DNA of 34,921 nt, from positions 1-34,921 of the forward strand of contig NZ_BAKF01000026.1 of NCBI RefSeq assembly GCF_000614025.1, read 5' to 3'. Source of the stretch: Prevotella aurantiaca JCM 15754 (GTDB lineage Bacteria > Bacteroidota > Bacteroidia > Bacteroidales > Bacteroidaceae). Below, piece by piece: positions 1-6,953 of the stretch. The stretch's first letter is position 1, and each line of letters opens with the position of its first letter. The notes under the pieces are model-generated. The model was not told where the DNA came from and did not search any database. It was given only the letters and a program-made list of their open reading frames with translations. Made by a program: the position numbers and the translations under genes.

Positions 1-2
1 AA

Positions 3-194
3 AAACAGACAAAGTTTGAAATAAATGGTACAACCTATGGAGAAGTAGAATATTCTAATGGTGAAGCATCATTGATTAAGATTTATAACTGGGGAACACT
101 CGAAAGAATATCTACTACTGCACACAAAAAGGCATACGCCATAACATATACTGGCAAGAAACCAGCTGATATTGAGGTTGGTTTAGCGTTTTAG
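3..194 (+). CDS. C-terminal end of an unidentified protein (partial)
   Basis: An open frame runs in from the left edge to a TAG at 192-194 and gives 63 residues. It is cut by the window, so no start is visible. The tail is polar and rich in aromatic residues (it contains YGEVEY, IKIYNWGTLERI and ends in VGLAF) and has no T9SS sorting domain. I do not recognise a family. Continuous coding-like composition up to the stop, followed by a candidate terminator hairpin, supports a real gene end. The frame could be chance, because only 63 codons are seen. Confidence 0.5.
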   Translation, partial: KQTKFEINGTTYGEVEYSNGEASLIKIYNWGTLERISTTAHKKAYAITYTGKKPADIEVGLAF

Positions 195-299
195 GCGAAA
201 GGGGCGGTATAAGTGTAAGCCTTAAATAAGATTTTTAAGCAAAGAAATCTAAGCATTGCATAACAGCATAATTAGTTTTTATGCAGATAGAAAAAATTG

Positions 300-341
300 A
301 GTAGGGAGTATCACTTGTAAAAATAGTGTTTGCTCTCTACT
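300..341 (+). terminator. Candidate hairpin terminator after the partial gene
   Basis: Arms AGTAGGGAG (300-308) and CTCTCTACT (333-341) pair with one mismatch. An inner pair CACT/AGTG (312-315 and 325-328) closes the loop. An A/T-rich stretch (TTAATTATTTTA) follows. The tract is not a clean T run, so this is a moderate call. I see nothing else supportable between 195 and 616. Confidence 0.4.
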
Positions 342-635
342 TAATTATTTTATATGTAGAGACTTAAAATCTCCAATTATACTTGAGTATAAGAAAACTT
401 TGGTATGGACATTTATAATATGTTTTCATTGTTCCTTATTTACACGATATGCTTTTAGCTTATACTCAGAAACAATATGCAACAAGAATAGGATATAAGT
501 TATTATAAAATCATGTATTTTTTTTGGGGAGGAGTAATACACAAAGTTTGACTTATTTTCTTAAAGGTCATTAATAACTAGAGCATATATATTATTCCAT
601 CTTCTTTAAGAAGTTTTTGCTGCATTTTTGTATAA

Positions 636-672
636 ACAAAAAAAACCGTGTGCCATTGCTGACACACGGTTT
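636..672 (-). terminator. Rho-independent terminator of the 1892-aa surface protein gene
   Basis: The 10-bp arms AAACCGTGTG (643-652) and CACACGGTTT (663-672) are perfectly complementary. On the - strand the hairpin is followed by a T tract (A run at 636-645 on the + strand). It lies 22 bp past the stop codon of the upstream - strand gene. Confidence 0.85.
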
Positions 673-694
673 CTTTTATTTTAATATCCTTGTA

Positions 695-3600
695 TTACTT
701 TACAAGAACACTCTTTGTAATCTTTTGGTTGCCCATAACAACCTTAACTACATACAAGCCCTTAGCTGTACTTGGTATGCGAACAGCATTGTTAGCAGTT
801 GCAGTAGCTTTACTTACCAACATACCAGAAGTAGAGTAAACTTCTACTGTATAGTCGTTTGCTTTACCGTTTACAACAATTTCGCCGTTCTGAACGCTGA
901 TAGTAGCATCGTTAGAATCTTCAGCGAATGTGCTGATACCAGTAGCAACTTTCACAGGAATACGAACATATTCTGTCTTACCTGCTTGTGTCATACCTAC
1001 AACAACAGTAAATTCTTCGTTGTCCTTACCTTTAATAGTGAGTTCGCCTGTTGCTTCGTTGATAGAAACTTCAGTCTTAACTGTGTTTGGAAGAATTTCT
1101 GCAATAGAATACTTCACAGTAGCATTGCTGCCGTCAGGTGTAAAGTTAGACGAGATATCGATAGTTTGATTGTTCTTTGCTGAAATTGTTGTACCTTCTT
1201 TCTCGTTACGTACACCATTGAAGTTATCGAAAGCGAAGTAAGTTGGTGTTGTTAGACCCCATTTATTCTTCTTTGTTCCTTCCATCTTGAATGAAACAGA
1301 CTTCACTTCACCTAATGCTTTGAGGTCAACCCACTGCCAAGAATTAAGTGCATAATGGTCAGCTTCGTTTTCTGAACGATAATCAGCGAGGTAATATTCT
1401 ACCTGACTTTCTTCACCATCAGCTTTCACACCTTTGATAATAAGCTTGAAGTAGTCGCCTTTTTGGAAACCTCCAGCAACATCTGACATACCATCACCAT
1501 TCTTAATAGCATCGTATGCCCATGCTGTATTTGTTACATAGAAACCACGAATAATATCTCCGTTGTCTTTGTTTAATACATCAATTTTACCTGGAGAAGG
1601 ATAAACTACACCATAGTTTTCAGAGTTGTCATAACCCTTACCAACACTGCCACGCCACATATCTTGTAAACCGCTATACGATGTTGCAGTTTCGTTAGAA
1701 TACATACAATCGTAGAAGTAGTTATATTCTAAGTTTGCTCCGTTATGGAATTTATAAGAACCACTAAGGAAATAACCTGTGCCTTTTGCACCAGTCCAAT
1801 GGCTTTCATTCTCCAAGAAAAGGTTTTCAAGAGTTGCTGTTACAGATTCACCCTTTACAATAACATCGCAAACAGCACTTGCAGTCTTACCATTCTTATC
1901 TACTACCTCTACAGTGTACTGGTCGCATTCTGTAGGAACAACATTAGTTTCTACTTTCTGACGCTTACCATTGTACCATGTGATAGTATAAGGTTCAGTT
2001 CCACTTGTTACAGTTGCTGTAAGATTTGCAGGTTCTCCAGCATTTATAGTAATATTTGTTGCAGTTACTACTGGTTCTGGAATTGGAGCAGGCTTAGTAA
2101 CAGTGAATGGTTGAGTAGATTCAACGCTGCTTTGGCCTCCACGTGTACCTTCGTAAACAATATAAGCTACGTAGGTTTCATCTTTGGTTAAGTTATTTAT
2201 TGTTTCAATAACTTCAGTATCCTTGCTAACTGAAACAGATTTACCATCTCGAACAACTTCATCTACTGTTGGAGCTGCTTCAGACTGCTTCTTAATAAGG
2301 ATATAAACCTTACCGTTTTCGTCTGCTTTCACTTTCACATCAACAGAGTTATCGGTGATATTTGCTATTTCTGGATAACCAACAACTGACTTAGGTATTA
2401 CAACTTCTGTAGAGAACTCGTAAGCACCCATTGTTGGATGGTTAGCGTTACGTTCCTTGTTATTGATATCCTTTGTTGCATAATTGAGCAATACAGTATT
2501 TACTAAATGTCCAACTGTTTTTGGTTCAAGTACGTCAGCATCAAGGAATTCAACTTTCTCGTTGTAGCTATCTGCTTCCTTAGAAACATCTTTCCAATCG
2601 TCGAATGTTGCATACTTAGTTCCTGACTTAATAGCAAACGATTCGCCTGTTGTATAGAGATTATTCTTCAAGAACTTAATAGCATCGGGGCTGTTCTTAC
2701 CTACAAGAGAATAAACATAACCCTCTGCTTCGTTCTGTAAGATATTCTGAGTAATGACAATATTGTTTGCATCAGCTGGAAGTTGGATTAATTTACCCAT
2801 TTTCGCAACACCGCGGAAAACAACAGTATTGTGTGCAATGTTTACATTTGATGTTTCTTTGTTATCAACAATAATACCATAAGAATCGTTAGAATTAGAT
2901 TCGTTGATGATTGAGTTGTTTACAATAGTTGCAGGAGTAGCAGCATCGGCAATAATTGTACGAATATTGATACCGCCTGAATAGTTCTTTGTCTTCAAGT
3001 TAATCTTGTTCTGCTCAATCTTAACCAGACCATTAGAAGTAACATCAATTGCTTTGAAATTCTTGTAATCAGACTCTGTATTGATAATTGTGTTACCAAT
3101 GATTTCTACATTGTCTTCGTTCATTGCATAGATAGCGAAGTTACCATTGTTTTTAAAGGTATTGTTCAAAACCTTTCCACCAAATTGCTTTGGCAATGCT
3201 ACAAAGCTAGTACCACCCAATTTAACACCTTGCTGTCCACCTTCAAGTATTGAGCCCTTCAATGTGAAGTTGTCATTATTCTTGTTAGCCTCGTTACGTG
3301 AATACATATTAACAAGAACTATCTTATTCTGATAGTCGGTTGTCATTCTTGCGTGAATGTAACAATTTTCAACTGTTACGTTACGGCTTTGATTGCGAAC
3401 ATGAACAACTGATGGGTATTTTACAGAACCATCAATGGTAACATCTACACCACGAAGTGTTGTGTAAGTAGCACCATCAAAGGTAAATACTCCATGCTCG
3501 TTAGCCATCTTATCTTCAGAATAGCCAAGATTGAAGTCGTTGTTGTGTATCTTAACATCAGAATAATTACCAGTAGAAGAAGTTATAAGTAATGTATTGT

Positions 3601-6373
3601 TTTCAGACATACCATCAATTGCTGGTACAAATACATTTTCCTTATAATCACCAGGCTGAATACTGATGGTTACAGGACCATCAATACCAGTCTTTAATGC
3701 ATTGATTGCACTTTGAATAGTCTTATGTTCCTTATCTGCACCAACTTCGAATGTTCCACTTATACCTTTCTGAATAGTTGTTGTAGCTGTAACTGCAGCT
3801 GCAGGAGTTTCAGTCTTGATATTTGTTGTGATTGAAGCAAGAGAAGCAGAAGCTTTATCGCCTACATTTGCAGTAGTAGAAAGATCGTATGTAATCCAGA
3901 AGTGGTAAGTACCACGGTCATTCATTACATAACTTCCAGTTACTTCATAAGGACTTGTTGTTGTTTGTCCAAAGAGATTTACAGGAGAGAATTCTTTCTC
4001 TTGGCCTGTTGCATATACTTTTACATTCTTAACGATTGCTCCGTCAGTAGCTGTTACTGCAAAATTCTTAACTTCTACAGTACCATAATCACCTACTGTT
4101 TCTACATCAACACGCATCATTGCGAGATCTGTAGCACCCTTCATATTCTTTTCTGCAACAATGCTTTCTGTTTTAACAGAAGTAACTGCAAGTTCAGAAA
4201 GTCTAACGCTACTTACTTCAATAGCAAAACCCTTACCAGCATAAGTCGTAGTCTTATAATTTACAGTGATTTTACCATCAGCTGATTTGGTAATGAGTTC
4301 TTTAAGTTCAGGACTTCTGCCATATTCCATGTCAGCCTTATCCTTCTTCTCACCACCATAATATATAGACATCTTATTTCTGCCCGCTACATACCATTCT
4401 TTTGCAACAAGTTTAATACCATAACCTGGACTTGCTGGTTCAAAAGTAATTGTACCATCGAAATTCTTAGACTCATTTCCTTCAGCTCCACCATCATCAT
4501 AGAACATAAGTGAGCCACCATTAGCAATAACTTTCTTAGCATTTACACCACTCTGAAGAATTACAATGTTTTTCAGAACGCATTCGCCTTCTGGATTTCC
4601 ATTAGTTATATTCTGACTTGTTGCGCCAAAATTAAGAGCAGTAATTGCTGCATCAAGTTTGCTTTCAGCTGCAGCATCATTCTTAGAATCGTAACGAACG
4701 CGCAACCAGTTATTACCTTCTACAAGAGAAAGAGGTTCTGCAAATGTAATATCAAGAGTATTGTTTGCACCAAATTCAGTTACAGTTGCAACTGTTTTAG
4801 CTGTACTACCAACTTCTTCAGAATCACCTGTGCTTAAAATAGAAATCTTGTTGATGGCATTCTTTGACTCTTTCAGATCGAGTGTAATACCATTTAATTT
4901 AAGTTCACCTTGGTCTCCTTCAGCTTTTACATTAAAGCTAATAATATCTATATCAGCAGTACCTACAGATGCAACATCTTTAGAAACTTGGTTTACAACT
5001 GTTTCTTTAAATGAAAGAGGTGTACTTACAAATTCTGAAACTTCAGCTACAAATCCATCTCCAGTATAAGAAGATGCATAAGTTTCAGGATTAAAGGCAA
5101 TGGTTAATGCACCATCTTCAGCTTCTGAACGCAATATCTTCTTAGGTCCAACTTTTGAAGCATCTGCATTATCAAGTTTCCAAAGAAGTTTTCCGTTCTT
5201 ATCGCTACCGCTATAAACTGCAAATTTAGCACGAACACCAATGTCTTCACGCTTAGAGTACATGATATCGAACTTAGAGAAGTCTATCATTATCTTCTTT
5301 CCTGCATTAGCTGGCAAGAAAGTCATTGTACGTTCTTCTATTGAAGGCTCATAACGAGTAGAATATGTATTGTAATTCTTTGTTTTGAAAGTAAGTTTAT
5401 TATTTACTTTCTTTGTATTGTTACCTTGAACAAACTCTACAATATTTTTAATGGTTCTATCGCCGATTGGATTTCCGTTTGCAACTTCGTGTGCACCATC
5501 GCTAAGTGTTGCACTTACAAGAACAGCATCAACTTTCTTTCCTTCTTCGGCCATCTCACTAATATCGTAAGTAAGCCAGAACCAGTTATCGCCTTCAAAT
5601 AGAGTTACAGCTTCTGTAGCAATCTCAAATTCATCGCCATTTACATCAACTTCGCCTATTTTCTTGGTAGTTGAGAATGCATCTGACATTCTTGTAGAAT
5701 AAAGTGTTGCATGAGCTATTTCTGCATGTGTGCCATTCGTTTTAAATTTAAAACTTGTGGTTGTAAGTGGGTTCAGCGTTTCTGTAGCCTTAATATTAAA
5801 GCTAAGAATCTGCTGTCCTTTATCGTCGGCACATACAGTTCCTTTGGTAAACTGCTTCACATCGAAGCCGCTTACAACCATTTGTTGAGGTGTAAACTGA
5901 GAAACAACTGCTTCCCAACCATCTCTACTTCCACGAAAATCGTTTTCAAATACTATTGTAAGTGCACCATCATCGGCAGTAGACCTTACAAGACCTGTTT
6001 CATTCTTTGTAAAAGATTTCAGCAGATTCTCCTTCTTAGCTTCTTTTCCGCTGTAAACCTTTACAAATTGACTATTCTGTTCTCCTAAAGAAGAAAGGAA
6101 GATATCCATCTTAGTGAAATTAACCATAACCTTTTTAGCAGGGTTTTCTGGTACAAATGTAATTTCACTTACTCGTTTAGCTTCACCTTCTCGAGGAGTT
6201 GCTGGTCCCGTTGGACCGCCCTCATCATAGAAATTGATACTATTGTCTCCAACAGTAATCGTTTGCTTGGTATCTGAAATCTTAACTTCCGTAGGCGTTC
6301 CCTGTGCCATAACAGGCATAGAAATAGCCGACAGCGCCATTGATAACGATACCAATAGTAGTTTTGTGTTCAT
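695..6373 (-). CDS. Giant T9SS-secreted surface protein: triplicated CUB-like modules, beta-helix, DUF4465-like domain
   Basis: The protein has 1892 residues. A Sec signal peptide (residues 1-24, ending VMAQ) precedes three CUB-like beta-sandwich modules (about 45-163, 340-450 and 620-728). Each is followed by a second repeated module (about 165-310, 465-605 and 735-868) carrying a GDNWFWLTYD-type motif. Next come a right-handed beta-helix of the NosD/pectate-lyase-like type (about 875-1320), an Fn3-like domain (1325-1425), an Ig/PKD-like domain (1430-1507) and a DUF4465-like domain (1512-1720, with GFYVTNT, VEYYLADYR and TPTYFAFDNF). The C terminus (1810-1892) is a T9SS type A sorting domain ending TKSVLVK. 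No catalytic site is evident. By family knowledge it should be exported, processed at the C terminus and attached to the surface. A cobalamin riboswitch lies about 210 bp upstream on the same strand, which suggests a role linked to B12. That role is inference. Confidence 0.92.
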   Translation of the reverse strand: MNTKLLLVSLSMALSAISMPVMAQGTPTEVKISDTKQTITVGDNSINFYDEGGPTGPATPREGEAKRVSEITFVPENPAKKVMVNFTKMDIFLSSLGEQNSQFVKVYSGKEAKKENLLKSFTKNETGLVRSTADDGALTIVFENDFRGSRDGWEAVVSQFTPQQMVVSGFDVKQFTKGTVCADDKGQQILSFNIKATETLNPLTTTSFKFKTNGTHAEIAHATLYSTRMSDAFSTTKKIGEVDVNGDEFEIATEAVTLFEGDNWFWLTYDISEMAEEGKKVDAVLVSATLSDGAHEVANGNPIGDRTIKNIVEFVQGNNTKKVNNKLTFKTKNYNTYSTRYEPSIEERTMTFLPANAGKKIMIDFSKFDIMYSKREDIGVRAKFAVYSGSDKNGKLLWKLDNADASKVGPKKILRSEAEDGALTIAFNPETYASSYTGDGFVAEVSEFVSTPLSFKETVVNQVSKDVASVGTADIDIISFNVKAEGDQGELKLNGITLDLKESKNAINKISILSTGDSEEVGSTAKTVATVTEFGANNTLDITFAEPLSLVEGNNWLRVRYDSKNDAAAESKLDAAITALNFGATSQNITNGNPEGECVLKNIVILQSGVNAKKVIANGGSLMFYDDGGAEGNESKNFDGTITFEPASPGYGIKLVAKEWYVAGRNKMSIYYGGEKKDKADMEYGRSPELKELITKSADGKITVNYKTTTYAGKGFAIEVSSVRLSELAVTSVKTESIVAEKNMKGATDLAMMRVDVETVGDYGTVEVKNFAVTATDGAIVKNVKVYATGQEKEFSPVNLFGQTTTSPYEVTGSYVMNDRGTYHFWITYDLSTTANVGDKASASLASITTNIKTETPAAAVTATTTIQKGISGTFEVGADKEHKTIQSAINALKTGIDGPVTISIQPGDYKENVFVPAIDGMSENNTLLITSSTGNYSDVKIHNNDFNLGYSEDKMANEHGVFTFDGATYTTLRGVDVTIDGSVKYPSVVHVRNQSRNVTVENCYIHARMTTDYQNKIVLVNMYSRNEANKNNDNFTLKGSILEGGQQGVKLGGTSFVALPKQFGGKVLNNTFKNNGNFAIYAMNEDNVEIIGNTIINTESDYKNFKAIDVTSNGLVKIEQNKINLKTKNYSGGINIRTIIADAATPATIVNNSIINESNSNDSYGIIVDNKETSNVNIAHNTVVFRGVAKMGKLIQLPADANNIVITQNILQNEAEGYVYSLVGKNSPDAIKFLKNNLYTTGESFAIKSGTKYATFDDWKDVSKEADSYNEKVEFLDADVLEPKTVGHLVNTVLLNYATKDINNKERNANHPTMGAYEFSTEVVIPKSVVGYPEIANITDNSVDVKVKADENGKVYILIKKQSEAAPTVDEVVRDGKSVSVSKDTEVIETINNLTKDETYVAYIVYEGTRGGQSSVESTQPFTVTKPAPIPEPVVTATNITINAGEPANLTATVTSGTEPYTITWYNGKRQKVETNVVPTECDQYTVEVVDKNGKTASAVCDVIVKGESVTATLENLFLENESHWTGAKGTGYFLSGSYKFHNGANLEYNYFYDCMYSNETATSYSGLQDMWRGSVGKGYDNSENYGVVYPSPGKIDVLNKDNGDIIRGFYVTNTAWAYDAIKNGDGMSDVAGGFQKGDYFKLIIKGVKADGEESQVEYYLADYRSENEADHYALNSWQWVDLKALGEVKSVSFKMEGTKKNKWGLTTPTYFAFDNFNGVRNEKEGTTISAKNNQTIDISSNFTPDGSNATVKYSIAEILPNTVKTEVSINEATGELTIKGKDNEEFTVVVGMTQAGKTEYVRIPVKVATGISTFAEDSNDATISVQNGEIVVNGKANDYTVEVYSTSGMLVSKATATANNAVRIPSTAKGLYVVKVVMGNQKITKSVLVK

Positions 6374-6481
6374 AAAATAATTTATTAATATTTAAAAATT
6401 TATCTCTTGTTTATAGTTTATCATTTTCTTCTAATCGATCATATCTTTGCAAATAGAGACACACATATCAACCTTTGGTAA

Positions 6482-6495
6482 AGGCTATATAGCCT
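6482..6495. repeat. 14-bp perfect palindrome AGGCTATATAGCCT
   Basis: A perfect dyad between the riboswitch and the start codon of the large - strand gene. It could be an operator or a leader hairpin. There is no direct evidence of function. Confidence 0.4.
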
Positions 6496-6584
6496 ATACT
6501 ATGTAGTTAAAATCGTGTGTTATAAGAATTTTATTATCCCACTTCTCAACCTAAACCCCACAGAAGTTTTATTGAAGCATTACA

Positions 6585-6745
6585 ATGGCAGGTATTCTGA
6601 CTTATTGTCTGATCACAAACACCTTCCCAAGTTTTATGCTCAGTGGTAATTGTTTGTGTCTACAAAGACAACTTACAGCAGCTGGACTGTTCAGGTCTTT
6701 CACCTGATTCCCTATTAATCGCTAATGCGAGCCGAATTGCGTTGC
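6585..6745 (-). ncRNA. Cobalamin (B12) riboswitch
   Basis: Read on the - strand, the segment carries the conserved blocks of the AdoCbl riboswitch in order. These are AATAGGGAA, then CAGGTGAAAGACCTGAACAG (the GGTGnAA...ACAGTCC block), GCTGCTGTAAG, CCACTG...GGGAAGGTG, and the diagnostic 3' end AGTCAGAATACCTGCC (starting near 6602). A -7 box lies directly upstream. A possible downstream expression-platform hairpin has arms at 6541-6546 and 6562-6567. The next gene on this strand is the 1892-aa surface protein (start 6373). No btuB or cobalamin-metabolism gene lies between them. Confidence 0.93.
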
Positions 6746-6775
6746 AAAGTTACTAATAAAAGTTAGAATATACAA
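6744..6775 (-). promoter_or_regulatory. Bacteroidota-type promoter driving the cobalamin riboswitch leader
   Basis: The -7 box TAACTTTGC (6752 down to 6744) matches TAnnTTTGC exactly. A TTG -33 element lies at 6775-6773 with a 20-bp spacer. Transcription would start near 6738, at the 5' end of the riboswitch. Confidence 0.75.
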
Positions 6776-6912
6776 GAAATATGAACAATTTTCAACAAAA
6801 CCAGTTCTAAGATAGAACATTTAGTTTTTATTTTCCTGTTCAAAATATATCGTTTTTATGTTAATCTTCCGTAAAGCAACCTTCTATTCAACCCTCATGG
6901 CTATTTTTTACT

Positions 6913-6921
6913 TAATTTTGC
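6913..6921 (+). promoter_or_regulatory. -7 box for the leucine-rich-repeat gene
   Basis: TAATTTTGC matches TAnnTTTGC and lies 33 bp before the ATG at 6954. No clear -33 TTG is seen. It lies downstream of the earlier in-frame ATG at 6858, which argues that translation starts at 6954. Confidence 0.6.
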
Positions 6922-6953
6922 CTCATATTATAACAAAAATAACAACTATTCAA

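Noticed and set aside
617..1183. 188-aa + strand open frame
   Set aside because: Antisense to the 3' end of the 1892-aa gene, cysteine-rich low-quality composition and no domain. It is a shadow of the coding strand.
6442..6450. TATCTTTGC, a perfect + strand -7 box
   Set aside because: It points into the antisense of the riboswitch, with no gene for about 500 bp and no -33 element. It is probably chance, or the reverse face of the - strand leader.
6858..6953. Longer start for the LRR protein
   Set aside because: It would add 32 residues in front of a perfect signal peptide and lies upstream of the -7 box at 6913.
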